From Polaromonas sp. (GTDB lineage: Bacteria; Pseudomonadota; Gammaproteobacteria; Burkholderiales; Burkholderiaceae_C), in assembly GCF_030680935.1 (NCBI RefSeq), contig NZ_JAUXUP010000073.1:1-37940 (forward strand): DNA of 37,940 nucleotides, written 5' to 3'. Within the stretch, counting starts at the first letter, position 1, and each line of letters opens with the position of its first letter. A program made the position numbers and the translations under genes. The notes beneath the pieces are model-generated. The model was not told where the DNA came from. It did not search any database and was given only the letters and a program-made list of their open reading frames with translations. Shown here piece after piece: positions 1 through 7,107 of the stretch.

Positions 1-401
1 AGCAACTGGTACAGCGGCTTGCCTTCAATTTTGGCCACCGCATCCCAGACCGCCATGTCGATGGTGCCGACAGCGACCGAACGTTCGCCATGGCCACCGG
101 GCTTTTCATTGGTCATCATGGCGGCCCAGACCTTGTGCGCATCGAGGTTGTTGCCGCTGACGTCGATCAGGCTCTCGGGCGCGGCTTCCAGGATGCGCGG
201 CGCAAAACGTTCACGTATCAGCCCGCCCTGGCCGTAACGGCCGTTGGAGTTGAAGCCGTAACCAATCACGGGTTTTCCATCGCGCACCACGTCGGTGACC
301 ACCGCCACCAGGCTCAGCGTCATTTTCGAGAAGTCGATGTAGGCATTGCGGATATCGGACTTGATGGGCTGGGTGACTTCGCGGATGTCGATGATTTTCA
401 T
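1..401 (-). CDS. tarD: D-tartrate dehydratase-like enolase-superfamily enzyme, N-terminal part
   Basis: Only the first 133 codons are in the window; the gene runs off the left edge. The start is the ATG at 401-399 (protein MKIIDIREVTQPIKSDIRNA). The sequence matches my memory of the N-terminal capping domain of Bradyrhizobium D-tartrate dehydratase, with the blocks GYGFNSNGRYGQGGLIRERF, NEKPGGHGERSVAVGTIDMA and WDAVAK. Enzymes of this mandelate-racemase subgroup dehydrate D-tartrate to oxaloacetate in the cytoplasm using Mg2+. The barrel domain with its catalytic Lys and metal ligands is not visible, so substrate specificity is inferred. It lies 115 bp downstream of a LysR gene on the same strand, and a ttuC/ttuD tartrate operon lies about 7 kb away, which supports a tartrate role. 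The ribosome-binding site is weak. Confidence 0.72.
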   Translation of the reverse strand, partial: MKIIDIREVTQPIKSDIRNAYIDFSKMTLSLVAVVTDVVRDGKPVIGYGFNSNGRYGQGGLIRERFAPRILEAAPESLIDVSGNNLDAHKVWAAMMTNEKPGGHGERSVAVGTIDMAVWDAVAKIEGKPLYQL

Positions 402-516
402 GAGTCTGCTTCACGGGTTGGTGTTAATGGGGCTGTCATTGGCGCCGCCTGCCCCGGCGCCCAATGCCGATATTCTCCAGCGGCAGACAAGTTGTGGTGC
501 CAGGTGGCTAAAACGA

Positions 517-1425
517 TCAATGGGTATTCTCGCGGAACAGCGCTTCTATCACCCCGCGCAGCCAGCGGTTGCCGGGGTCGGCCTCAAAACGTTTGCTCCA
601 GTGCAGGGACACGGTGAAGTCGCGCAACGGAAAGGGTGGCTCGATGATGGCGTAGCCGCCGTCGGCTGCAAAGATTTTTGCGATGTTGCGCGGCATCACC
701 ACGGCCAGGTCGGTGGCCTTGACGATGGAGGGCAGGACCATGAAGTGTTCGGCGGTCAGGCGCAACCGGTCTTCGAGTTGCATCAGTTCCAGAATGCGCA
801 GGGTGTCGGAGTGTGTGCGCACCGCCACAAACTCAAGCTGGTGCAGCGCATCGAGCAGCACCTGACCGCTGCGCCGGCGCCGGGTGAAAGGGTGGCCTTC
901 ACGCAACAGCACGATGTAGCGGTCTTTCAGCAGTTGCACACGCTGGGTGTCTTTGACCGTCGGCAAAAAGCCGAAAGCAAAATCGATGCGTCCGCTGTCC
1001 AGCGCGGCGGCAATGTCGCTGCTGGCCAGCGGCGTGGTTTCGATGCGCACGCTTGGCGCCATCTGGCGCAACGCAGCCATCAGTTCCGGTAAAAAGCGCC
1101 CTTCGCCGATGTCACTCATGTGAATGCGAAAAACCTTGCGCGACTGCAATGGCTCAAACAGCGCCGATTCATTGAGCGCCTGCTCCAGCGTGGCCAGCGC
1201 GCTGCGCACCGCGTCGGCGAGCCGGTCGGCCTTCGGCGTGGGCTGCACGCCACCGCCGGCGCGCACAAACAGCGGGTCCTTGATCAGCAGGCGCAATCGC
1301 GTCAGGCCCTGGCTGGCGGCCGGCTGCGTCAGGTCCATCAGTTCGGCGGCGCGGCTCACGTTGCGCGTGCGATAGACCGCATCAAACAGCCGCAGCAGGT
1401 TCAGGTCGATGTCTTTTATATGCAT
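517..1425 (-). CDS. LysR-family transcriptional regulator
   Basis: A 302-residue protein starting at the ATG at 1425 (MHIKDIDLNLLRLFDAVYRT). A longer in-frame reading to 1482 exists but would run into the divergent promoter. The N-terminal winged helix-turn-helix (residues ~8-66) has the family pattern NVSRAAELMDLTQPAASQGL; the rest is the periplasmic-binding-like effector domain. Length is normal for LysR. It is transcribed divergently from iorA, with 96 bp between start codons, and is also codirectional with the tarD-like gene downstream. Either could be its target: divergent placement is the classic LysR arrangement, so iorAB is favoured slightly. The effector is unknown. Confidence 0.88.
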   Translation of the reverse strand: MHIKDIDLNLLRLFDAVYRTRNVSRAAELMDLTQPAASQGLTRLRLLIKDPLFVRAGGGVQPTPKADRLADAVRSALATLEQALNESALFEPLQSRKVFRIHMSDIGEGRFLPELMAALRQMAPSVRIETTPLASSDIAAALDSGRIDFAFGFLPTVKDTQRVQLLKDRYIVLLREGHPFTRRRRSGQVLLDALHQLEFVAVRTHSDTLRILELMQLEDRLRLTAEHFMVLPSIVKATDLAVVMPRNIAKIFAADGGYAIIEPPFPLRDFTVSLHWSKRFEADPGNRWLRGVIEALFRENTH

Positions 1426-1521
1426 TGAGTGAATACCAGATAGTCTTGTTATTTTATTGATGGATAGTCGAATGGGGTCCAAACTCGCTGCTTCCCACGA
1501 AAATAAAACCCGGAGACAGCC
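1426..1521. promoter_or_regulatory. Divergent promoter region between LysR gene and iorA
   Basis: An AT-richer 96-bp intergenic region between oppositely oriented start codons. It contains two direct copies of GATAGTC at 1439-1445 and 1463-1469, 24 bp apart. An ATA...TAT dyad (from 1433, ATACCAGATAGTCTTGTTAT) resembles the loose T-N11-A LysR box. A ribosome-binding site GGAGA (1512-1516) precedes the TTG start of iorA. Assignment as LysR operator is inference. Confidence 0.4.
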
Positions 1522-3687
1522 TTGGAAGTTTCATTCAGCAAGGAAATCGAGTCGTTGCGGCTGAAACGCGGCGAGACTTTCCACGGCGAGGGCATTCTTG
1601 CGATCACCAAGGCGCTGCTCCAGTCCGGCGTGGCTTATGTGGGCGGCTACCAGGGCGCGCCGGTGTCCCACCTGCTCGACGTCATGGTGCAGGCCAAGCC
1701 CTATATGGACGAACTCGGCGTGCATGTCGAGGCTTGCTCCAACGAGGCCTCGGCTGCGGCCATGCTGGGCGCTTCCATCCACTACCCGATACGCGGCGCG
1801 GTGACCTGGAAATCGATAGTGGGCACCAACGTCGCTGCCGACGCGCTGTCCAATTTGTCATCGCCCGGGGTGCTGGGCGGGGCGCTGATTGTGGTCGGCG
1901 AGGACTACGGCGAAGGCGCCAGCGTGATCCAGGAGCGCACCCATGCCTATGCGCTGAAGTCCACCATGTGCCTGCTGGACCCGCGCCCCGAGCTCGGCAA
2001 GATGGTGGAGATGGTCGAGCATGGTTTCCGGATTTCCGAAGCCTCGAACATGCCCGCCATTCTGGAGCTGCGCATACGTGCCTGCCATGTGCGCGGCAGT
2101 TTTGAGTGCAAGGACAACCGCCCGCCGGCGATCTCCAAGCGGCAACTGATGGAAGAACCCGCCGCGTTCGACTACGCCAAACTCGCGCACCCGCCGGTCA
2201 CCTTTCGCCACGAAAAACTCAAGACCGAAGAACGAATTCCGGCCGCGCGCCGCTACATCATCGAAAAACAGCTCAACGAGTTGATGGATGGTCCGCGCCA
2301 GGATATCGGCATCATCGTCCAGGGCGGCATCTACAACGCGCTGATCCGTGCGTTGCAGCAGTTCGGTCTCTGTGATGCCTTCGGCCAGAGCGAAATTCCG
2401 CTGCTGGTGCTCAATGTCACCTACCCACTGGTGCCCGAGCAGGTGGCGGAATTTGCGCTGGGCAAACGCGCGGTGCTGGTGGTCGAGGAAGGCCAGCCCG
2501 AATACATCGAGCAGGAGATCGCCACCTTCTTGCGCCGCCGCGACATCAACACACCGCTGCATGGCAAGGACATGTTGCCCTCGGGCGGCGAATACTCGGT
2601 GGAAGTGGTGGCGGGCGGCATCGCCGCTTTTGTGGCGCGTTATGCCAGCGATGTGGACACCAGCTCGGCTACCGGCTGGCTGCAGGGCAACATCGAACGC
2701 CGCAGCGCCGTGGGAGCGCAGATTGCGGCGCAGCTGAACCAGGCGCTGCCGGTGCGGCCGCCCGGCTTTTGCATAGGCTGCCCGGAGCGGCCGGTATTCT
2801 CGGCGCTCAAGCTGGCGCAGCAGGACGTCGGGCCGGTGCACATCGCGGCCGACATCGGTTGCCATGCCTTCGGCACCTTTGCGCCCTTCTCCTTCGGCCA
2901 CTCCATCCTCGGCTACGGCATGAGCCTGGCCAGCCGGGCCGGTGTCTCGCCCATGATGGCGCGGCGCACGCTGTCCATCATGGGGGACGGCGGTTTCTGG
3001 CACAACGGCCTGCTGACGGGTGTGCAGTCGGCGCTGTTCAACGGCGACGATGCGGTGCTGCTGATTTTCAAGAACGGCTACACCTCGGCCACCGGCACGC
3101 AGGACATCATTTCCACACCGAGCGATGACGCGAAATTCAACGCGACCGACAAGCTGCAAAGCCTGACGGCCACCAACACGACCATCGAAAAAACCCTGCA
3201 GGGCCTGGGCATCCAGTGGCTGCGCACTGTGCACACCTACCATGTGGAGGAGATGCGCCAGACGCTCAACGAGGCCTTCACCACCGACTTCAACGGGCTC
3301 AAGGTCATCATTGCCGAGGGTGAGTGCCAGCTCGAGCGCCAGCGCCGCATCAAGCCCTGGCTGGCGGGATTGCTGAAGAAGGGCAAACGGGTGGTGCGGG
3401 TGAAATATGGCGTTGATGAAGATGTCTGCAACGGTGACCATGCCTGCATCCGCCTGTCGGGCTGCCCGACCCTGACGCTGAAAGACAACCCGGACCCGCT
3501 CAAGGTGGACCCTGTGGCCACAGTGATCGACGGCTGCGTCGGCTGCGGCCTGTGCGGCGCCAATGCGCATGCTGCGACCTTGTGCCCTTCGTTCTACCGA
3601 GCCGAAGTGATCCAGAACCCGAAGTGGCATGAGCGCCTGCTGGGCAGCGTGCGCGGCGCGTTCGTGCGAGCACTGCAAACCACATGA
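1522..3687 (+). CDS. iorA: Indolepyruvate ferredoxin oxidoreductase, alpha subunit
   Basis: A 721-residue thiamine-diphosphate enzyme subunit. It oxidatively decarboxylates aryl-pyruvates (indolepyruvate, phenylpyruvate) to aryl-acetyl-CoA and passes electrons to ferredoxin. The N-terminal half is the pyrimidine-binding POR domain (GGYQGAPVSHLLDV, EACSNEASAAAMLGAS). The TPP/Mg2+ motif is GDGGFWHNG at residue ~488 followed by NGYTSATGTQ at ~517. The C-terminus carries ferredoxin-type cysteines, C-x5-C-x5-CP near 635-648 and CVGCGLC...CP near 672-690. Translation starts at TTG 1522 behind GGAGA; no ATG alternative has a better site. It overlaps iorB by 4 bp (ATGA), so the subunits are translationally coupled. 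Confidence 0.93.
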   Translation: MEVSFSKEIESLRLKRGETFHGEGILAITKALLQSGVAYVGGYQGAPVSHLLDVMVQAKPYMDELGVHVEACSNEASAAAMLGASIHYPIRGAVTWKSIVGTNVAADALSNLSSPGVLGGALIVVGEDYGEGASVIQERTHAYALKSTMCLLDPRPELGKMVEMVEHGFRISEASNMPAILELRIRACHVRGSFECKDNRPPAISKRQLMEEPAAFDYAKLAHPPVTFRHEKLKTEERIPAARRYIIEKQLNELMDGPRQDIGIIVQGGIYNALIRALQQFGLCDAFGQSEIPLLVLNVTYPLVPEQVAEFALGKRAVLVVEEGQPEYIEQEIATFLRRRDINTPLHGKDMLPSGGEYSVEVVAGGIAAFVARYASDVDTSSATGWLQGNIERRSAVGAQIAAQLNQALPVRPPGFCIGCPERPVFSALKLAQQDVGPVHIAADIGCHAFGTFAPFSFGHSILGYGMSLASRAGVSPMMARRTLSIMGDGGFWHNGLLTGVQSALFNGDDAVLLIFKNGYTSATGTQDIISTPSDDAKFNATDKLQSLTATNTTIEKTLQGLGIQWLRTVHTYHVEEMRQTLNEAFTTDFNGLKVIIAEGECQLERQRRIKPWLAGLLKKGKRVVRVKYGVDEDVCNGDHACIRLSGCPTLTLKDNPDPLKVDPVATVIDGCVGCGLCGANAHAATLCPSFYRAEVIQNPKWHERLLGSVRGAFVRALQTT

Positions 3688-5297
3688 ACACACACGAACA
3701 AAAACCCATCACAGTCCTGATCTGCGCGCTGGGCGGCGAAGGCGGCGGCGTGTTGACCGAATGGCTGGTCGATATTGCGCGGGCCAGCGGCTACGCGGCG
3801 CAAAGCACCTCGATTCCTGGCGTGGCACAACGCACCGGGGCGACCACCTACTACCTTGAAGTGTTCCCGGTGCCGCTGGCCGAACTTGGCGGAAAGCGCC
3901 CGGTGTTCAGCCTGAACCCTGTGCCCGGCGCACTCGATGGGCTGGTGTCGTCGGAGCTGCTGGAGACCGCGCGCCAGGTCGGCCACGGCATGAGCTCGCC
4001 GCTGCGCACGCTGGTCATCAGCTCCAGCAGCCGCACGCTGACCACCGCAGAGCGCATGGTGCCCGGCGACGGCCGCACCGGCAATGCACCGCTGCTGCAG
4101 GCCATCGCCGCGCAAAGCCGTGCCACCCAGGTGTTCGACATGGGCGCGATGGCGAAAGACTGCGGCACCGTGGTCAGCGCTGTCATGCTGGGCGCCATCG
4201 CCGGCAGCGGCCTGCTGCCTTTTGCGCGCGAGGCGTATGAAAGCGTCATCCGGCACGGCGGCAAAGGCGCTGAAGCCAGTCTGCGCGGCTTCGCCCAGGC
4301 TTTTGAGCAAGTCAACACGCAACAGGCTCAGACAAGGCTGGTCGCCAATCTGCTATCAGATCAGGAGCTGCCTGCGCCCGTCAGCAATGGGCTGGAGGCC
4401 GATTTGGCTTCTATTTTTCCGTCACCCGTGCATGAGATGCTGGCGCTGGGCCATGCGCGCATGCTGGAATACCAGGACCGCGACTACGCCGACCTGTATG
4501 TACAGCGCCTGCAGCAGGTGTTGCACGCCGAGCAGGAGGCGGACCCGACCGCCGCCCACGGCTACGCCACCACGCGCGAGATGGCGCGCTGGCTGGCGCT
4601 GTGGATGGCGTTTGACGACATCGTGCGCGTGGCCGATCTCAAGAGCAGTGCCAGCCGCTGGCAACGTGTGCACGGCGAGGTCAAGGCTGGCGACGGCGAC
4701 CTGCTGCAGGTGTATGACCACTTCAAACCGGGCGCTGCAGAATTTGCGGCCCTGCTGCCGGCAGGCCTTGCCGCGCGCGTGACACGCTGGGACCGCAAGC
4801 GCGTCGCCTGCGGCAAGGCACCGTGGGCGCTGCCGCTCAAGGTCGGCACACATTCGGTGTTTGGCATGTTGTCGCTGCGCCTGCTGGCCAGCCTGAAATG
4901 GCTGCGTGTGCTTGGCAGCCGTTATGCCACCGAGCAGGCGCTGATCGAGCAGTGGCTGAACGGGGTCGTGCGCGGCACGCGGGCCCACTGGCAAGCGGGC
5001 CACGAGATCGCCCTCTGCGGCCGCCTGATCAAGGGTTACGGCAGCACCAACGAGCGCGGCAAGGACAACCTGATGCATGTGCTGGAGCACCTGGCGACCA
5101 GCACCACCTTTGCATCGAACGAATCACGCGCTGCAGCGATTGCCCAGGCGCGCGAGGCCGCGCTGCTTGATGAAGCCGGCAAGGCGCTGGACCAAACGCT
5201 GGTGCAGCACGGCGCGCCAGCGCGGCCGGTGAAAGCACAACCCATCAGATGGGTCGATAACCCACACCGCAAGCCGGGCGCGGTCAAGGCTGCCTGA
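3684..5297 (+). CDS. iorB: Indolepyruvate oxidoreductase beta subunit with C-terminal DUF6537-type extension
   Basis: A 537-residue partner of IorA. Residues 1 to ~200 form the POR gamma domain that binds CoA and receives electrons (ALGGEGGGVLTEWL, STSIPGVAQRTGATTYYLEV). Residues from ~245 to the end form the extension typical of proteobacterial IorB (DUF6537-like: RDYADLYVQRL, RLIKGYGSTNERGKDNLMH). Archaeal IorB lacks this part and is only about 200 residues. The linker at residues ~223-242 is encoded by a copy of the dispersed 60-bp repeat (4352-4411). The gene starts within the iorA stop codon and is followed 50 bp later by a Bug receptor, so the three may be cotranscribed. Function is confident for the pair; the natural keto-acid substrate is not determined. 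Confidence 0.92.
   Translation: MNTHEQKPITVLICALGGEGGGVLTEWLVDIARASGYAAQSTSIPGVAQRTGATTYYLEVFPVPLAELGGKRPVFSLNPVPGALDGLVSSELLETARQVGHGMSSPLRTLVISSSSRTLTTAERMVPGDGRTGNAPLLQAIAAQSRATQVFDMGAMAKDCGTVVSAVMLGAIAGSGLLPFAREAYESVIRHGGKGAEASLRGFAQAFEQVNTQQAQTRLVANLLSDQELPAPVSNGLEADLASIFPSPVHEMLALGHARMLEYQDRDYADLYVQRLQQVLHAEQEADPTAAHGYATTREMARWLALWMAFDDIVRVADLKSSASRWQRVHGEVKAGDGDLLQVYDHFKPGAAEFAALLPAGLAARVTRWDRKRVACGKAPWALPLKVGTHSVFGMLSLRLLASLKWLRVLGSRYATEQALIEQWLNGVVRGTRAHWQAGHEIALCGRLIKGYGSTNERGKDNLMHVLEHLATSTTFASNESRAAAIAQAREAALLDEAGKALDQTLVQHGAPARPVKAQPIRWVDNPHRKPGAVKAA
4352..4411 (+). repeat. 60-bp dispersed repeat, copy 1 (inside iorB)
   Basis: Aligns without gaps to five other copies in this window; about 44 of 60 positions are identical to the copy at 7048-7107. 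It begins GCTATCAGATCAGGAGCTG and ends GGGCTGGAGGCCGATTTGG plus CTTC. It lies wholly inside iorB and is read as ...LLSDQELPAPVSNGLEADLA... The other five copies have T at repeat position 14, forming TAG; here it is G, giving GAG in the translated frame. Confidence 0.85.
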
Positions 5298-5329
5298 CAA
5301 ACCCGAGTTACGACCGCAGACTTCCACTT

Positions 5330-5347
5330 AAAAAAAGGAGACAAACC
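5330..5347 (+). promoter_or_regulatory. Strong ribosome-binding site of the Bug receptor gene
   Basis: AAAAAAGGAGACAAACC immediately precedes the ATG at 5348. Nearly the same leader (AGGAGACAAAACC or GAGGAGACAAAAC) precedes the other receptor genes starting at 9449 and 12777, and shorter versions precede iorA and ttuC. Confidence 0.7.
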
Positions 5348-6340
5348 ATGACACCGAGCTTCCACTCCCAACGACGCGCCTTGCTGGCCCTCGCACTTGC
5401 CGCCGGGGCCATGCTGCCTGCCGCGCATGCACAAACCGCCGCCGCATGGCCTAACAAACCGGTGCGCGTGATCGTCAACTTTCCGCCGGGCGGCGCGGCC
5501 GACCAACTGGCGCGCGCCATCGGTGTGCCACTGGCTGAGGCCCTGGGCCAGCCGGTGGTGGTGGAGAACCGGGGTGGTGCCAATGGCAACATCGGCGGCG
5601 AAGCCGTCGCCAAGGCGCCCAACGACGGCTATACGCTGCTGATGAGCTCGGGCGGCATGGTGTCGGTCAATCCCCACCTCTATTCAAAAATGTCTTTCGA
5701 CCCCGCCAAAGACCTGGTGCCCGTGGCTGCGGCCGCGCGCGTGCTGGTGTTCCTGGAGGTCAAACCTACCCTGCCGGTCAACAACGTCAAGGAGTTCCTG
5801 GCCTACATGAAAGCCAACCCCGGCAAGCTGTCCTTCGGCTCGCCGGGCAACGGCAGCTCACCGCATCTGGCGGCAGAGATGATGAAAGCGCAGACCAACA
5901 CCTTTGCCGTGCATGTGCCTTACCGTGGCGCAGCGCCAGCCATGCAGGACCTGCTGGGTGGCCAGCTCGACTTCATGTTTGACCCCGGCATCGGCCTGCA
6001 GCATGTGAAAGCCGGCAAGCTCAAGCTGCTGGCCGTGGGCAGCGCCAAACGCTCACCGCTGTTTCCTGATGTACCGACCCTGGACGAGGCCGGGCTCAAA
6101 GGGTTTGACGCCGACACCTGGTTCGGCTTCTACGCACCCGCCGGAACACCGGCCGAGGTCGTGAGCCGGCTGAACCGCGAGATCAACAAAATCCTGGGCA
6201 GCCAGGCCGTGAAAGACCGCATCCTGGCCATAGGCGGTATTCCGGCACCGATGTCACCCGCGGACTTCAACATGCGGGCATCGATAGACGGCACGCGCTT
6301 TGGCGCGCTGATCAAGGCGCGCAATATAAAGGCTGAGTAA
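5348..6340 (+). CDS. Bug/TctC-family tripartite tricarboxylate transporter substrate-binding protein
   Basis: A 330-residue periplasmic receptor with a Sec signal peptide (basic start, then LLALALAAGAMLPAAHAQ). Family blocks include WPNKPVRVIVNFPPGGAADQ at the mature N-terminus, VVVENRGGANGNIGGEAVAK, VPYRGAAPAMQDLLGGQ, FPDVPTLDEAG and WFGFYAPAGTP. Bug proteins bind small carboxylates. No TctA/TctB membrane partner is in the window, which is common because most Bug genes are orphans. It lies 50 bp after iorB on the same strand. This suggests an aryl-keto-acid or other carboxylate ligand, but ligands cannot be predicted from sequence. Confidence 0.92.
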   Translation: MTPSFHSQRRALLALALAAGAMLPAAHAQTAAAWPNKPVRVIVNFPPGGAADQLARAIGVPLAEALGQPVVVENRGGANGNIGGEAVAKAPNDGYTLLMSSGGMVSVNPHLYSKMSFDPAKDLVPVAAAARVLVFLEVKPTLPVNNVKEFLAYMKANPGKLSFGSPGNGSSPHLAAEMMKAQTNTFAVHVPYRGAAPAMQDLLGGQLDFMFDPGIGLQHVKAGKLKLLAVGSAKRSPLFPDVPTLDEAGLKGFDADTWFGFYAPAGTPAEVVSRLNREINKILGSQAVKDRILAIGGIPAPMSPADFNMRASIDGTRFGALIKARNIKAE

Positions 6341-6344
6341 GTAA

Positions 6345-6603
6345 GGCCCCCACGCTTGTCGCTTCGCGTACTGCGCTGCCCCCCGAGGGGGCGCATTTTT
6401 CCTTGGGGCGGCCCGGCGGAAAAACATGGCCCCCACGCTTGTCGCTTCGCGTACTGCGCTGCCCCCCGAGGGGGCGCATTTTTCCTTGGGGCGGTCCGGC
6501 GGAAAAACATGGCCCCCACGCTTGTCGCTTCGCGTACTGCGCTGCCCCCCGAGGGGGCGCATTTTTCCTTGGGGCGGCCCGGCGGAAAAACATGGCCCCC
6601 ACA
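6345..6603 (+). repeat. Three tandem 83-bp repeats with terminator-like hairpins
   Basis: Exact head-to-tail copies start at 6345, 6428 and 6511, with 9-10 bp of a fourth at 6594. Copies differ at one base (C/T at 6412 versus 6495). Each contains the hairpin GCCCCC-CGA-GGGGGC followed by GCATTTTT (6378-6400, 6461-6483, 6544-6566), which resembles a Rho-independent terminator. They fill the gap between the Bug receptor and thioesterase genes. Apparent reading frames across them are artefacts of the repeat. I remember similar GCCCCCCGAGGGGGC elements in intergenic regions of Comamonadaceae. Confidence 0.93.
6378..6400 (+). terminator. Terminator-like hairpin after Bug receptor gene (first of three)
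   Basis: A six-base-pair GC stem with a 3-nt loop and five T's, 38 bp after the receptor stop codon. The same structure recurs 83 and 166 bp downstream. Function as a terminator is inferred from form only. Confidence 0.55.
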
Positions 6604-6624
6604 TCCCTGCCCACATAATCAACC

Positions 6625-7044
6625 ATGAGCAAACAGATCACCCACACCATCCGCGTTGAATTCGGCGATTGCGACCCGGCGCGCATTGTGTGGTTTCCCA
6701 ATTTTTTCCGCTGGATAGACGCGGCCTCAAGGAATTTCTTTGTGCAGTGTGGCGTGCCATCCTGGCAGGAAACCGAAAAAACCATCGGCGTGATCGGTAC
6801 GCCGCTGGTGGACACACACTCGCGTTTTCTGCGCACCGCCACTTACGGCGATGTGCTGGACATCCAGGTGACGATTCCGGAATGGCGCGAGAAAAGCTTT
6901 GTGCAGCGTTACCGCATCATGCGCGACAGCGATCTCATCATGGAATGTGATGAAGTCCGCATCTTTGCCGGCCGCCGTGCTGACAACCCGGAGGCGATAC
7001 GCGCCTTGCCGATTCCGCCCGAAATCCGCGCCTTGTGCGAATAG
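6625..7044 (+). CDS. 4-hydroxybenzoyl-CoA thioesterase family protein (hotdog fold)
   Basis: A 139-residue single hotdog domain. It closely resembles the Pseudomonas sp. CBS3 4-hydroxybenzoyl-CoA thioesterase as I remember it: EFGDCDPARIVWFPNFFRWI, then IDAASRNFF, a GTPLV segment and EWREKSFVQRYRI. The catalytic Asp of that enzyme (Asp17) is present at the same number. It should hydrolyse an aryl- or acyl-CoA to the free acid in the cytoplasm. No 4-chlorobenzoate genes are nearby. Given iorAB upstream, an aryl-acetyl-CoA substrate is possible, though three terminator-like repeats lie between. It starts 21 bp after the last repeat, with no clear ribosome-binding site. Confidence 0.85.
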   Translation: MSKQITHTIRVEFGDCDPARIVWFPNFFRWIDAASRNFFVQCGVPSWQETEKTIGVIGTPLVDTHSRFLRTATYGDVLDIQVTIPEWREKSFVQRYRIMRDSDLIMECDEVRIFAGRRADNPEAIRALPIPPEIRALCE

Positions 7045-7047
7045 TTT

Positions 7048-7107
7048 GATGTCAAATCGGCCTCCAGCCCCGTTCTGACTGGTGTAAGCAGCTACAAAAT
7101 CAATAGC
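7048..7107 (-). repeat. 60-bp dispersed repeat, copy 2 (overlaps ttuD 3' end)
   Basis: On the minus strand it begins GCTATTGATTTTGTAGCTGC and ends CTGGAGGCCGATTTGACATC. Positions 1-16 of the repeat lie inside ttuD and encode its last residues and TAG stop codon; the rest fills the gap to the thioesterase gene. Confidence 0.85.

Noticed and set aside
517..1092. Plus-strand open frames over the LysR gene
   Set aside because: Antisense shadows with biased composition; the minus strand has a full LysR protein.
1858..3693. A 611-codon open frame antisense to iorA
   Set aside because: It is the high-GC shadow of iorA: low-complexity His/Arg/Gln-rich translation without recognisable domains, while the opposite strand encodes a clear enzyme.
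6345..6603. CRISPR array
   Set aside because: Units are contiguous 83-bp identical copies without unique spacers.
6312..6842. Several open frames across the 83-bp repeats, on both strands
   Set aside because: Their proteins are just the repeat translated three times; 83 is not a multiple of three, so all frames cycle. No start signal or family support.
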